From Opitutales bacterium (GTDB lineage Bacteria; Verrucomicrobiota; Verrucomicrobiia; Opitutales; Seribacteraceae), in NCBI GenBank assembly GCA_028045305.1, contig JAOFTV010000018.1:1-41079 (forward strand): a stretch of DNA of 41,079 nt. The letters run 5' to 3'. Position 1 is the first letter of the stretch. Each line of letters begins with the position of its first letter. Of this stretch, positions 7,441-17,440 are shown piece after piece. The notes under the pieces are model-generated. The model made no database searches and was not told where the DNA came from. It saw only the letters and a list, made by a program, of their open reading frames with translations. Position numbers and translations under genes: made by a program.

Positions 7441-8796
7441 TTATAAAGTCTCTTCAGTTTCTGGAACAACGTGAACATTGTCTCCTGGACGAAGTTTTTC
7501 AGGACTTCCAAACCGGGGAAGTATGTAGGCTAAAGAAAACCCTTGGCGGGAGCTTTGCACTCGAATGCGTGCAGCCTTGCGCTTGTCCTTCCATAGGGTG
7601 AATACGCTTCCCGCCTCTACTCCTCTTTCTGACCCGAGAGGAATGAGCATCATGCCGGATTTTCCATCAATGCGGGCAATAGTGGCTGGAACACCGGATT
7701 CCCCAATTGTTTTAGATTTCGAGGCAATCATGAGTTCAGCCTGAGTTAAAACCGGAGGACCTTCTTTCTTAATTTGAAAAGGATTAACGGAAGCCACTTC
7801 TTCTTCGTCAACAATTTCCCCACCTTGTTGCTTAGCAACCATTTCGTCAATTCCACGCTTGTATCCTGCTGATTCAGCTTCCCGAATATCATCTCGGAGC
7901 GACGCCATGGCTTCCTTATGTTCATTCATGAGGGCTTCGAGAGATTCTTCGTTCCTCTTGGTTATACTAATTTTTTCCTCTTCTAAAGTGGCAATTCTTT
8001 GATTTGAGAGCAATTCTTTTTGCTCAGCTGCATCATTTTCATTCTTTCTTTCTTCCTTTTCTAGGGCGAGGTCCGCTTTTAGGCCTTCAATCTCGACATT
8101 AAGTTTACCATTTAAATCTTCGAGTTCTTCTTTCCTTTGCTTTTCTTTGGCATAAAGGTTTTGAAACTCACGGAGTTCCTGATCTCTGGCAACAATCATG
8201 GAACGGAGTTTTGCAATCTCCCCGAACTTATCATTTCTGTCTTTGTAAAGCATACCAATAACAGTCCTGAGGCGATTGTCACGTGGAACGCCTTTGATGA
8301 TAGTACCGTCTTCTTTTTTAACATCCTGCTTGGGGAATTTTTCTTCGTCGGCAAATGGATCCATGAAGCCTGCAGGGGCACTTAATTTAACTGCGGGATT
8401 TTCTTTCCATTGTTTTAATTCTGAATTCCATACCAGGGCGTCTGAACCAAATTCTTTATTTAATCGCTCCAAACTATCTCTGTAATCTGGATTCCTTAGA
8501 ATTATGTCCTCGGCAGAGCGTAAAGTATCCAATGCTTCGGCCAGGGGGTTTTCATCATTTTGACCTACTTGATCGTTGGATTCGAAAACTTCGTTAAAGG
8601 CACTTTTCTTTTTGGAGATATCCTTCCACTGGGAATCTCTTTCAGATTGTAGTATGTTGAAGGCATCGGAAACAACTTCGTCCAGGAAAGAATGGGACTG
8701 TGCGGTATGCGTCTCCCACTTTGTCCAAATTACACCAGCGAGAGCTGCCAGCGAAAGGGTTGCAAGGAGACGAAAAATTACGGCAAGTGCGTTCAT
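7441..8796 (-). CDS. Membrane-anchored coiled-coil protein with C-terminal beta-barrel-like domain
   Basis: A 451-residue protein with an N-terminal transmembrane or uncleaved signal segment (~5-24) followed by a presumably periplasmic part. Residues ~45-130 are helical. Residues ~195-325 are a long Glu/Lys-rich coiled coil (many EKE, EEL and EERK heptads). The last ~95 residues (about 355-445) read as a small beta domain: repeated short strands such as ATIARIDGKSGMMLIPLG, GVEAGSVFTLW, and PGDNVHVVPE. I do not recognise a named family. It could be an envelope spacer or scaffold protein, by inference from architecture. It is first in a likely operon with the small lipoprotein, rsmI and ppx, with a TATAAT box upstream. 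Confidence 0.75.
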   Translation of the reverse strand: MNALAVIFRLLATLSLAALAGVIWTKWETHTAQSHSFLDEVVSDAFNILQSERDSQWKDISKKKSAFNEVFESNDQVGQNDENPLAEALDTLRSAEDIILRNPDYRDSLERLNKEFGSDALVWNSELKQWKENPAVKLSAPAGFMDPFADEEKFPKQDVKKEDGTIIKGVPRDNRLRTVIGMLYKDRNDKFGEIAKLRSMIVARDQELREFQNLYAKEKQRKEELEDLNGKLNVEIEGLKADLALEKEERKNENDAAEQKELLSNQRIATLEEEKISITKRNEESLEALMNEHKEAMASLRDDIREAESAGYKRGIDEMVAKQQGGEIVDEEEVASVNPFQIKKEGPPVLTQAELMIASKSKTIGESGVPATIARIDGKSGMMLIPLGSERGVEAGSVFTLWKDKRKAARIRVQSSRQGFSLAYILPRFGSPEKLRPGDNVHVVPETEETL

Positions 8797-8805
8797 AGGC
8801 TTAAA

Positions 8806-8811
8806 ATTATA
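8806..8811 (-). promoter_or_regulatory. Candidate -10 box for the coiled-coil gene
   Basis: A perfect TATAAT on the minus strand lies 9 bp before the ATG at 8796. With a 17-bp spacer the -35 would be TTTGGG, which is weak. The implied leader is very short. This is the only good promoter-like match in the 98-bp gap behind the FAD oxidoreductase gene. Confidence 0.35.
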
Positions 8812-8894
8812 ATGTGTAACGATTTCTTCCCAAAATCAATGATGCTTTTTGTATCAAAGCGCGAAGAATTACGTAATGGCAATTGCTTTCGTTT

Positions 8895-11102
8895 TCATTC
8901 GAATGCACAAAGTCGATAAATCTGGGCTCTATCCAACCCGTTGGTAGAAAGAATCTCAAGTTCCAAACCCGTAATACAAATTGGATCAAAGATGTGTTCT
9001 TTGAAGGGGAGAAAATTGTTGGTCACTTCGAGCAGTAGCTCGGACTTTCCTTGGGGAGAGAGTCCGTAAATCCGATAGTCTTTAACAATAGATGGAATGT
9101 GTGGTGAACCAACGGAACTCGGTTGGGCGGGAAAAAGTAAATCGTAAGAGGCATCGAAATTCAGAGTGATTCTGGAAACTTCGACCTGAGAATTCCAGGT
9201 AAATTCCAAAAACTCGGGGTATTTGAAATCGGTGGGTTTTGATGTCCACAGGTTTGGTAGATTTGACGGGCGGCAGGGTTCTTGTGTTACTCCAGTTGGA
9301 AGGTAAGGTTTTTGGGGTGGGAGGACCTGAATTAACGGACCATAGGAGACAGGGAACTTATTCGAAGGTTTACCCAGGTATTTGCAGTACGAGTTGGCGG
9401 CACCAGGAGATGCACTGTTTTTGGGGTATGAAATTTTGACACCAACGGGTGGATTTTCGACCTCCATTATAGAAAATTTTTCGTTGGCACGAAGTTCAAG
9501 AAAATGCCAACCAACTTTGTTAATTTGAATTTTTAAAGAAAGGGTTATTTCGTGACTTCCTGGGTTGTCAATTTTTTGGGTACATGCATCCAGGCATTCT
9601 CCGGGAAGGTTGGAGTCAAATGAAGACCCGCACAGAAGGCGTGCTTCTAAATTACAGGGATTTTCACAGGTGAGGAAAACCTTGATGCCATCAAGAGAAT
9701 CTTCGGTGATGGGAAATTGAATAAGGCAGGAATCGACAACGGGTCCATTGCTGTTTGTCAAAGAAAGTATATCTTTATCGGTCCAGGTTGAAGAAGCTCC
9801 TACTTTGGATAGGCGAACTAAATCATGCTCATTTTTAAAAAGGGCAAGAGCAGTCCGATGGTTGACTAACTCGAGGGACTTTTGAAAATCTTCGATATGT
9901 CCTTTTTTTGCAATGGTACGGGGTAATCTTTTTTTCGTAATGCAATGAGCTGCACAATGCCCTGCAGCAACGCCCATCTGGGCGGCAGTTGGCGGGTGAC
10001 CCAAGCTCGGTGCCGCATCGAAACTGGCAGAGGCATGTTCACCTGCCCATAAAAGGTTACGGATCTTGCTCGAATAGAGGGAGCGTAGAGGAATTTCAAA
10101 TGGTTGGGCTAGTGCCATTTTGCCACGATTTGAGCAAAGCATTGCCCTTTTACCATCCAATGCAGAACGGCCAACGGCAATTGAATCGAAAAACTTTTTC
10201 CCTTCAACCATATCTTGTTCGCACATCGTATAATCGCCCAATCCTCTGAATGCTCCTTGTTGAAAGAGGATTGGGGAAACCCTTTCGATTGCAAGGTGGC
10301 TGACGGTTTCTTTGAGGGGGGATCTGTTTTTCAAATAATCCCAGGCAGACCATGCGATTTCATCTGCGGTTGGCAATTTAGTGTGGCGTGGAGAAATCCA
10401 TTCCAAATGGTGATAACCAACGAGGGAATGATTAAGGGACTCTAGCCAATCTACGCGTGCATCGAGTTGGTTGTCCTCCCATTTTACCCGAACCCAATCT
10501 GGGCAACTGAACGAAACGGAATTTTCCTTTCTGACAATATGTAAGAGTGTGGCTGTTCTTTGAAAGTAGGGATGTTCCGAAGTGGAAACTGCATCCCCTA
10601 AGTCGGCACCGGTTTCTCCAGGAGCCTTGGCCAGCTGGGAAAGATTGCCGGTTCCAGTGCAGTCGATAAAATATTGGGATTTGAATAAATGCCTTTCTCC
10701 TGTGCTCTGACACAGTCCGAGGCATGACTCGATCCTGTCTTTTTTTTCGTTTAAATTTACTTCGATTGTTCGTACTCCAGGTAGTAAATTGATTCGGGGT
10801 TCAGAATTTAAAATGGATGAAAATACGCGGCTTTGGCCAGCATGCGTTCCTTCAGTGTTAAATTTAATGAGCTTCAGGAAGATTTCATCGAGCAATCCTG
10901 ACTCACGTGGAAAGGACGAATTGCATGCCCCGGGTAAGTCAAATGGCAAGCGTACCTCTTCCCCGATTCTGCCCCCCAAAGTATTACGAGCCTCGATTAA
11001 AGTAACCGTGCTTCCTTGGCGAGCAGCTGATATGGAGGCACAAATTCCAGCTATTCCTCCACCAACCACCAAGGTTTGAGATCTGTGAGGTGTGGTTTTC
11101 AA
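8895..11102 (-). CDS. FAD-dependent oxidoreductase with discoidin-like C-terminal domain
   Basis: A 735-residue protein of the FAD_oxidored type. It has an N-terminal Rossmann dinucleotide motif, GGGIAGICASISAARQG (~14-30), an acidic strand end (TLIEAR), GGRIGEEVRLPFD, and a late FAD segment, FDAAPSLGHPPTAAQMGVAAGHCAAH, typical of the family. The last ~140 residues resemble an F5/8 type C (discoidin) sandwich: PEFLEFTWNSQVEVSRITLNF, VKDYRIYG and the end NNFLPFKEHIFDP..ELEILSTNG, suggesting carbohydrate or surface binding. No signal peptide is visible. The start is taken as TTG at 11102 because a stop lies four codons upstream and the Rossmann motif begins ten residues later. The substrate is unknown. 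A role in glycan or cofactor oxidation would be a guess. It is transcribed divergently from the actA operon. Confidence 0.85.
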   Translation of the reverse strand: MKTTPHRSQTLVVGGGIAGICASISAARQGSTVTLIEARNTLGGRIGEEVRLPFDLPGACNSSFPRESGLLDEIFLKLIKFNTEGTHAGQSRVFSSILNSEPRINLLPGVRTIEVNLNEKKDRIESCLGLCQSTGERHLFKSQYFIDCTGTGNLSQLAKAPGETGADLGDAVSTSEHPYFQRTATLLHIVRKENSVSFSCPDWVRVKWEDNQLDARVDWLESLNHSLVGYHHLEWISPRHTKLPTADEIAWSAWDYLKNRSPLKETVSHLAIERVSPILFQQGAFRGLGDYTMCEQDMVEGKKFFDSIAVGRSALDGKRAMLCSNRGKMALAQPFEIPLRSLYSSKIRNLLWAGEHASASFDAAPSLGHPPTAAQMGVAAGHCAAHCITKKRLPRTIAKKGHIEDFQKSLELVNHRTALALFKNEHDLVRLSKVGASSTWTDKDILSLTNSNGPVVDSCLIQFPITEDSLDGIKVFLTCENPCNLEARLLCGSSFDSNLPGECLDACTQKIDNPGSHEITLSLKIQINKVGWHFLELRANEKFSIMEVENPPVGVKISYPKNSASPGAANSYCKYLGKPSNKFPVSYGPLIQVLPPQKPYLPTGVTQEPCRPSNLPNLWTSKPTDFKYPEFLEFTWNSQVEVSRITLNFDASYDLLFPAQPSSVGSPHIPSIVKDYRIYGLSPQGKSELLLEVTNNFLPFKEHIFDPICITGLELEILSTNGLDRAQIYRLCAFE

Positions 11103-11364
11103 AAGTAATTCTTAAGGGACAAATTTAACCCTTTAAAGGTTTTGTGGAGTTTCCCCAAACTGAAAAGGTACTAATGCCACTCATTAAGTTTTTTTAATAG
11201 TAGGTGTTTAGTATTTTTAATATTGAGCGAGCAAGCTGCTTGAAATAATAAAAATGTGTTCATTCGATCCAAATTCTTAAATTTAGTTTGTCAACTCATC
11301 AGCCCTGCTTATTCATCTTGTTTGTCTTTAGCCTTTTTGTCCTAGTCCACCCGCTTATTTATTG
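11103..11364. other. Divergent intergenic region before the ACIII operon
   Basis: This 262-bp AT-rich gap separates the FAD oxidoreductase gene from actA and must contain the promoter of the long respiratory operon. Possible but weak elements on the plus strand are TTGAGC (11223-11228) 17 bp before TAATAA (11246-11251), and TTGTCA at 11288-11293 without a good -10. A small imperfect inverted repeat, CAAGC-T-GCTTG, lies near 11232-11242. No FNR/ANR-like box (TTGAT-N4-ATCAA) was found by eye. Confidence 0.3.
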
Positions 11365-12105
11365 ATGAGAAATATTTTTCCACGTTGGTCCAATACCATT
11401 CCGGTAAAGTTGATCATATCGTTGGGAATACTGGGTGCAGTTGTTACAGCTGGCATTACTTATTATGCCACGCCAAAGTACACTCGCGTAGGCTACCAAC
11501 CCACCCAACCCGTTTCTTACAACCATGAATTTCATGCAGGCGAGTTGGGCCTAGACTGCCGATACTGTCACACTGGGGTTGACAAGTCTTCGCATGCTAA
11601 TGTACCCGGAGCAAATGTTTGTATGTCTTGTCACCAAAACATTAAAGGCGATTCTCCTTTGCTCGAGCCAGTGCGTGCTTCTTTTTATGGAGAAGATTCT
11701 AATAAGGATGGCAAACTCTCTGAGGGTGAAGATATTAATGGGGATGGTATCCTGAATGCTGGACCCGCCATTCCCTGGGTTCGTATCCACAAGGCTCCTG
11801 ACTATGTTTACTTCAACCATGCGATTCATGTTAATCGCGGAATCAGTTGTGTGGAATGTCATGGCCGAGTCGACCAAATGGTTGAAGTTCATCACGACAA
11901 ACACTTGAGTATGGCCTTTTGTTTGGACTGTCACCGAAACCCGGAAAAAGCCCTTCGTCCTATGGATGAGGTAACTAATTTATCCTGGCAGGCAAGTGAT
12001 AAAGATGGTGTGGATCCTCTGATAGCCCAAGTCCATGCCGGCCTTGAATTGAAAGATAATTGGGGTGTTCATCCACCCCTTAGCTGTACGGGGTGCCACC
12101 GATGA
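11365..12105 (+). CDS. actA: Alternative complex III pentaheme cytochrome c subunit ActA
   Basis: ActA is the membrane-anchored multiheme cytochrome of alternative complex III, a quinol:electron-acceptor oxidoreductase. The 246-residue protein has one N-terminal membrane helix (~13-33) and five CXXCH sites: CRYCH 65-69, CMSCH 86-90, CVECH 162-166, CLDCH 186-190 and CTGCH 241-245. These sit in the usual context (YNHEFH, PWVRIHKAPDYVYFNHAIHV). Between hemes 2 and 3 there is an insertion with two acidic Ca-binding-like loops, DSNKDGKLSEGE (111-122) and DINGDGILN (123-131), which I do not expect in this family. ATG 11365 was preferred over the TTG just before it. Its stop overlaps the actB ATG (ATGA). 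Confidence 0.95.
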   Translation: MRNIFPRWSNTIPVKLIISLGILGAVVTAGITYYATPKYTRVGYQPTQPVSYNHEFHAGELGLDCRYCHTGVDKSSHANVPGANVCMSCHQNIKGDSPLLEPVRASFYGEDSNKDGKLSEGEDINGDGILNAGPAIPWVRIHKAPDYVYFNHAIHVNRGISCVECHGRVDQMVEVHHDKHLSMAFCLDCHRNPEKALRPMDEVTNLSWQASDKDGVDPLIAQVHAGLELKDNWGVHPPLSCTGCHR

Positions 12106-15100
12106 TTAAGGAAAATAATCCGCCGGAATTGCCCGTGGGCAAGGAATATTGGAAAAGTTTGGACAGCTTGGCGGATACGCCTGGTTTCGAGGACTGGGTT
12201 TCACGTGAATTTCCAGAGGGTGCAAGTATGCTCGATGGGGTACAACGTCGTAGCTTTGTTAAGTTGATGGCTGCATCCTTTGGTTTGGCAGGACTGGGTA
12301 TGACCGGTTGCCGCCGACCTGAGCATGTTATTCTTCCCTATGGAAAAAGTCCTGAGGAGTTAATTCCTGGAGTGCCTGCATATTATGCTACCTCTCAACC
12401 ATCTTCTCGAGGTTACATTCCTTTAATTGTCGAAAGCCATCAAGGGCGTCCAACCAAGGTGGAAGGTAATCCTTCTTATCTCCCTTATGGTGGGAGTACT
12501 GATATTTACTCCCAGGCAAGTGTTTTAGATTTGTATGACCCAGACCGTGCTCAAGGAAGTTTTTCCCGCAAACAATTGAAGAGTGGTGTGAATCGTTGGA
12601 AGAAGGTGCCTACCGCATCTATCCTTGATTCATTAACTGAAGAAGTTTCCAGCGGAAAGGTTGCCCTGCTTGCGAATCATTCCCACTCCTTAACTCGTGG
12701 GTCTTTAATCGAAAAAGCTAAGGCTAAAGGAATTAAATTTTTTGAGCACGATGTTGTTGATTACTGTTCTGCTGAGCGTCAACTTGGAGAGGCACTGGGT
12801 ATAGAGCTAGGAATGCGTGCCGTTCCAAAACTTGGATCGGCCAAGCGGGTCCTTTCTTTGGATAATGATTTTCTTGGCAATCGTGAGGCCAACGAATTAG
12901 CAAACTCCAAGTCTTTCATGGGCGGACGCAAAGTCCTTAACCCAGGTGATGCTAAGAAGATGAACCGACTTTATATGGTGGAAGCTGACCTATCCCGTAC
13001 TGGCGGGGTTGCCGACCATCGTTTGCGTCTCGATTCTTCCAGGATGACGGCTTTTGCCAGCCTTGTGGCTGCTGAATTACTTTCCAAAACCAAGACCATC
13101 GATGCTGCGGTTATCAATCATTTGAAGAAACTTGGGGTTGGGGCAAAGAAACACCAGGCATGGGTATTGGAAGTGGTTGCTGATTTACTTTCCCTCCCCA
13201 AGCAATCGGTGGTTCTTGCAGGGTCTCATTTGCCTGAGGAAGTACAACTTATTGCCTATGCCATGAACCGTGCACTCGGTTCAATCGGGCAGACGATTGA
13301 TTATTTACAGACTGATAATACCGATGGTTCTATCGGTTCTTTGGTTAAACTTATAGAGGATGGTGAAATCGAGAGGTTGATCATACTTGGAGGTAACCCA
13401 ATTTACCACACCAAAGGATTTATTAATTGGGAAAATCTTTCGAAAAAACTCAAATACACAGCACGTTTAGGGGCATCCATTGATGAAAGTTCCCAGATTG
13501 CTGACCATCATATCGGCCAATCCCACTACCTCGAAAGCTGGGATCTCGGCTTGACTTGGGATAAGTCTGTTGCGGTACCTGTGCAACCTTTACTTGCTCC
13601 CTTATTTGATACCATTTCCGAAACCTCTTTACTTGCCCATTTAATCGGCGAAGATGGGGATGATCATTCTCGCGTAAAAGACCTTCACGAAACTCTTTCT
13701 TCTGGGGCAAGATTCGACGACTTTTTACGCCTTGGATACCTTGATTACAAGGCAACTTTAGTCAATGATGTTGATCCCAAATCTGCGATTCTTTCCATTA
13801 AGCCAAAACAGGTTAAGGCAGCACCCTTGTCTGCTGATCAATTAGATATACTCATTATTCCCGACTTTCATGCGCATGATGGGCAATATTCTAATAATGG
13901 ATGGATGCAGGAGTGTCCGGATCCTATAAGCAAACTGACTTGGGATAACGCCCTGTTAATCAGTCCAGTTCTGGCATTGGAACTGGAAGCCAAGCATCCA
14001 GGGATCGGACTTTTGCCTAAACCAACCATGCTTAATAAGAGTGGTCAGATCGCGCCTGATGTAGCTCAATTTGATGGTGGTAAACAAAAAGCTCCCGTCG
14101 TAGTTGTTAGCTTGGATGATCGTAAGATTGAAGCACCTCTTTATGTACAACCAGGCCTGGCTGATTATACCGTGGTTGCTACTCTTGGTTTTGGTCGCAC
14201 TCATGTCGGTCGTGTAGGGCAGGGTACTGGGTATGATTCAACACCCCTTTTGAACGGCTCAGGTTCTTTAATTCTTAAAGGTGCATCTTTAGAACCGACG
14301 GGTCGCTTTCAGATTCTGGCAAATGTTCAAGAACACTGGTCTATGGAAGGTCGGGCAATTGTTCGTGAAGCCAACGCCGATGAATATATTTCCGATCCAG
14401 ATTTTGCTGATCACATGGGTGCTGAGTCGCATTCCCCACCAATGTGGGGAAAAGACCAAGATAAGTCACTTGAGGAGAAAGCTACCTCGACTCCCAGAGG
14501 TAATTCTGCTTACGAGCACCCAGATCATACATACGAAAAATCTGATGTATTTGGGATTCATCAATGGGGAATGACCATTGATTTAAATCAATGTACTGGA
14601 TGCAGTGCCTGTGTCGTTGCCTGTCAGAGCGAGAATAACATTCCCGTGGTTGGTAAGGATCAGGTTCTACGTGGCCGTGAAATGCATTGGATTCGTTTAG
14701 ATCGCTACTTTAGTTCAACTGCTCGTGATGGGGCAGAGATTCCATCCGATGTCCAGGTTTCCTTTCAAGGCGTTGCCTGTATGCATTGTGAAACTGCACC
14801 TTGTGAAAGCGTTTGCCCAGTCAATGCAACGGTGCATGACGAAGAAGGTTTAAACGCAATGGCATACAATCGTTGTGTAGGAACCAGGTATTGTGCGAAC
14901 AATTGCCCTTACAAGGTCCGCCGGTTTAACTTTTTTGATTGGAATAAACGTAAAACAGATGAGCTCTACCAAGGGCCTATTGGTGACAAAAACGATTCCC
15001 TTGTAGACATGGGGAAAAATCCCGATGTTACTGTGCGCATGCGCGGAATCATGGAGAAGTGCACTTACTGCGTCCAACGCATTCAAGAGTCTAAGATTCG

Positions 15101-15473
15101 CACCAAAGTAAATGCCCAGCGCACAGCTAAACTCGAGTCTGGTAAAGATGGAGCAGGTATAAAACTCGAAACATCCGATCTAAAAGTACCAGACGGCACT
15201 ATTAAAACTGCATGCCAACAGGTTTGTCCAAGCGAGGCGATTGTATTTGGCGACATTAGCGACCCCAAAAGCGAGGTCAGTAAGCTGAAAAACAATCCAA
15301 GGGATTATTCAGTCCTTGGTTATTTGAATACCCGTCCACGCACCACCTTTCTTGCAAAAGTTCGCAATCCTAACCCGCGGATGCCAGATTTTGCTTCATC
15401 ACCTCATTCTGCTCGTGAATACCACGACAAAGCACATCCCTCTCATCATGGAGATGAGCATGGAGCCCATTAG
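12102..15473 (+). CDS. actB: Alternative complex III iron-sulfur subunit ActB (molybdopterin-like/4Fe-4S fusion)
   Basis: The 1123-residue protein has the two-part ActB architecture: a molybdopterin-oxidoreductase-like domain (~70-770) that in known ACIII lacks the cofactor, followed by a ferredoxin-like domain (~815-1085). The Cys groups are [11 protein letters not shown] (from C831), [32 protein letters not shown], and CTYC..CQQVCP ending near C1042. The third group has three Cys, as expected for a 3Fe-4S site. A twin-arginine motif, [18 protein letters not shown] (from R49), lies after a cytosolic-looking leader and precedes a Cys-containing MTGC. This internal Tat-like signal is typical of ActB and implies export to the periplasmic face. 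ATG 12102 overlaps the actA stop. The C-terminus is His-rich. Confidence 0.95.
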   Translation: MIKENNPPELPVGKEYWKSLDSLADTPGFEDWVSREFPEGASMLDGVQRRSFVKLMAASFGLAGLGMTGCRRPEHVILPYGKSPEELIPGVPAYYATSQPSSRGYIPLIVESHQGRPTKVEGNPSYLPYGGSTDIYSQASVLDLYDPDRAQGSFSRKQLKSGVNRWKKVPTASILDSLTEEVSSGKVALLANHSHSLTRGSLIEKAKAKGIKFFEHDVVDYCSAERQLGEALGIELGMRAVPKLGSAKRVLSLDNDFLGNREANELANSKSFMGGRKVLNPGDAKKMNRLYMVEADLSRTGGVADHRLRLDSSRMTAFASLVAAELLSKTKTIDAAVINHLKKLGVGAKKHQAWVLEVVADLLSLPKQSVVLAGSHLPEEVQLIAYAMNRALGSIGQTIDYLQTDNTDGSIGSLVKLIEDGEIERLIILGGNPIYHTKGFINWENLSKKLKYTARLGASIDESSQIADHHIGQSHYLESWDLGLTWDKSVAVPVQPLLAPLFDTISETSLLAHLIGEDGDDHSRVKDLHETLSSGARFDDFLRLGYLDYKATLVNDVDPKSAILSIKPKQVKAAPLSADQLDILIIPDFHAHDGQYSNNGWMQECPDPISKLTWDNALLISPVLALELEAKHPGIGLLPKPTMLNKSGQIAPDVAQFDGGKQKAPVVVVSLDDRKIEAPLYVQPGLADYTVVATLGFGRTHVGRVGQGTGYDSTPLLNGSGSLILKGASLEPTGRFQILANVQEHWSMEGRAIVREANADEYISDPDFADHMGAESHSPPMWGKDQDKSLEEKATSTPRGNSAYEHPDHTYEKSDVFGIHQWGMTIDLNQCTGCSACVVACQSENNIPVVGKDQVLRGREMHWIRLDRYFSSTARDGAEIPSDVQVSFQGVACMHCETAPCESVCPVNATVHDEEGLNAMAYNRCVGTRYCANNCPYKVRRFNFFDWNKRKTDELYQGPIGDKNDSLVDMGKNPDVTVRMRGIMEKCTYCVQRIQESKIRTKVNAQRTAKLESGKDGAGIKLETSDLKVPDGTIKTACQQVCPSEAIVFGDISDPKSEVSKLKNNPRDYSVLGYLNTRPRTTFLAKVRNPNPRMPDFASSPHSAREYHDKAHPSHHGDEHGAH

Positions 15474-15475
15474 AA

Positions 15476-16882
15476 ATGTCTGAGGTTAAAGAAGTCGAAG
15501 AGCACGAGATCTTGAAAAAGGTCGATCCCGCTCCTTGGAAAGATGTTCCTTTGGTTTTAAATAATCGGGATTATAAGTGGGTTACCGACAAGATTTGTGG
15601 GATCGTAGAGGCAAAGACTCCAACTTGGTGGTGGTGGTGTTTCATTACCGCACTTTGTATTGCCAGTTTTACTGGCATGGGTTTGGTCTATCTTGTCTCC
15701 ACTGGAGTCGGTGTTTGGGGTAATAATAACCCTGTAAATTGGGGATGGGCGATTGTTAATTTCGTTTTTTGGATCGGTATCGGACATGCTGGAACTTTAA
15801 TTTCTGCAGTTCTTTGTCTATTGAAGCAAAAATGGAGAACATCGATCAACCGGGCGTCAGAAGCAATGACGGTTTTCGCCGTTTTGTGTGCAGGTATTTT
15901 TCCACTCTTCCATGTTGGACGGGTTTGGTTTGCTTGGTGGCTTTTCCCGATTCCTAACGCAAATGCGATTTGGCCCCAGTTTCGAAGCCCTCTTGAGTGG
16001 GATGTATTTGCGGTTTCAACATATGCCACGGTGTCGATACTTTTTTGGTACATGGGAATGATTCCCGACATGGCGGTACTCCGTGATCGTGCAACTGAGA
16101 CTTGGCGTAAATATTTTTATGGATTTTTTGCAATGGGTTGGCGAAATGCTAATAATCATTGGCGAAATTTTGAGATGGCTTACCTTCTACTTGCTGGGCT
16201 TTCAACTCCTCTAGTTTTATCGGTTCATACCATCGTTTCATTTGATTTTGCTGTGGCTAATTTGCCTGGTTGGCACACTACTATTTTCCCACCTTACTTT
16301 GTGGCCGGGGCGATTTTCTCTGGATTTGGAATGGTTTTGACCCTACTTCTTCCGGTTCGTGCAGTTTTTGGTCTGCGTGATTTGATCACACAAAAACACA
16401 TAGATAATATGTGCATGATCACCCTAGCGACTGGTAGTTTGGTTGGATACGCATACGCAATGGAGTTCTTTATTGCATGGTATGGAGCGAATTCCTACGA
16501 GGGTTTTGCCTTTATTAACCGTGCATTTGGTAATTATTGGTGGTCCTACTGGATCATGGTATCCTGCAATGTCATTTGTCCCCAGTTGTTTTGGTTTAAA
16601 AAGATCAGGCAAAACACTCCTCTTGTTTGGATTATTTCCATCTTCGTCAATGTGGGAATGTGGTTTGAGAGGTTTGTAATTGCCAATACTACTTTATCCC
16701 GTGATTTCTTACCCTCTTCTTGGGGTTATTACTCACCTACGGTTGTAGATATTTTTACTTTCTTTGGAACTTTTGGATTTTTCTCTGTTCTTTTCCTTCT
16801 TTTCTTACGCTTTTTACCACTGATGCCTATGTGTGAGGTAAAGTCAGTAATGCCCCAAGCTGATCCCCATGCTGATCATTGA
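15476..16882 (+). CDS. actC: Alternative complex III membrane subunit ActC (NrfD/PsrC family)
   Basis: A 468-residue polytopic membrane protein with about ten hydrophobic helices, of the NrfD/PsrC family. In ACIII this subunit forms the quinol-oxidising membrane core with ActF. The sequence has the expected features: a cytosolic N-terminus ([16 protein letters not shown]), [24 protein letters not shown] as first helix, [29 protein letters not shown], and [36 protein letters not shown]. The gene starts two bases after the actB stop and ends two bases before the actD start, so translation is probably coupled. The C-terminal tail is His/Asp-rich. Confidence 0.94.
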   Translation: MSEVKEVEEHEILKKVDPAPWKDVPLVLNNRDYKWVTDKICGIVEAKTPTWWWWCFITALCIASFTGMGLVYLVSTGVGVWGNNNPVNWGWAIVNFVFWIGIGHAGTLISAVLCLLKQKWRTSINRASEAMTVFAVLCAGIFPLFHVGRVWFAWWLFPIPNANAIWPQFRSPLEWDVFAVSTYATVSILFWYMGMIPDMAVLRDRATETWRKYFYGFFAMGWRNANNHWRNFEMAYLLLAGLSTPLVLSVHTIVSFDFAVANLPGWHTTIFPPYFVAGAIFSGFGMVLTLLLPVRAVFGLRDLITQKHIDNMCMITLATGSLVGYAYAMEFFIAWYGANSYEGFAFINRAFGNYWWSYWIMVSCNVICPQLFWFKKIRQNTPLVWIISIFVNVGMWFERFVIANTTLSRDFLPSSWGYYSPTVVDIFTFFGTFGFFSVLFLLFLRFLPLMPMCEVKSVMPQADPHADH

Positions 16883-16884
16883 TC

Positions 16885-17436
16885 ATGAGTGATACTATGG
16901 ACATCAAATATGCTGCAGCGGCTACTTTTTCTTCCGCCAAGGAACTTTATGATGCTGCGGGTAAGGTAAAGGATGAAGGCTATTCTAACTGGGAATGCTT
17001 TTCTCCCATTCCTGTACACGGTTTGGACGCTCAAATGGGATATGCGAGATCTAAGGTGCCTAGGTTTACGCTTGCCGGTGGTGTAACTGGTTTTTTTACC
17101 GGAATGTTAATCGTGTGGTTCATGAATGAGTTTGATTATCCATTAATAGTGGGTGGTAAGCCATATTTCAGTCCTATCTATCCCTTCCCGGTATTTTATG
17201 AACTAACCATTTTGTTCGCTGCATTTGGTACTTTGTTTGGTATGTTTTTTCTAAACCGTTTACCCCAGCACAATCACCCCGTATTTGAACATCCTGAGTT
17301 TGGTCGTACTGGTGATGATAAATTCATGATCGTTATCGAAGTTGAAGATCCAAAGTTTGATGATGAGCAAACCGTTAATTTCTTAAAAGAAGTGGGCGGC
17401 CAGGCAGTGCAAATTATTCGCGAACCCATAGACTAA
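16885..17436 (+). CDS. actD: Alternative complex III membrane subunit ActD
   Basis: This 183-residue protein has the DUF3341/ActD layout. A soluble N-terminal alpha/beta part (AAATFSSAKELYDAAGKVKDEGY, then ECFSPIPVHGLDAQMGY) is followed by two membrane helices (~55-80 and ~100-125) joined by a loop (NEFDYPLIVGGKPYFSPIYPFPVFYE), and a soluble tail ending near KEVGGQAVQIIREPID. In ACIII structures ActD is a peripheral two-helix subunit. I chose ATG 16885 rather than a TTG two codons upstream that overlaps the actC stop. The gene sits four bases before actE. Confidence 0.92.
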   Translation: MSDTMDIKYAAAATFSSAKELYDAAGKVKDEGYSNWECFSPIPVHGLDAQMGYARSKVPRFTLAGGVTGFFTGMLIVWFMNEFDYPLIVGGKPYFSPIYPFPVFYELTILFAAFGTLFGMFFLNRLPQHNHPVFEHPEFGRTGDDKFMIVIEVEDPKFDDEQTVNFLKEVGGQAVQIIREPID

Positions 17437-17440
17437 ACAA

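Noticed and set aside
11223-11293. Definite promoter for the actA operon
   Set aside because: Only weak partial matches (TTGAGC-17-TAATAA; TTGTCA without a good -10); recorded as intergenic content, not as a promoter.
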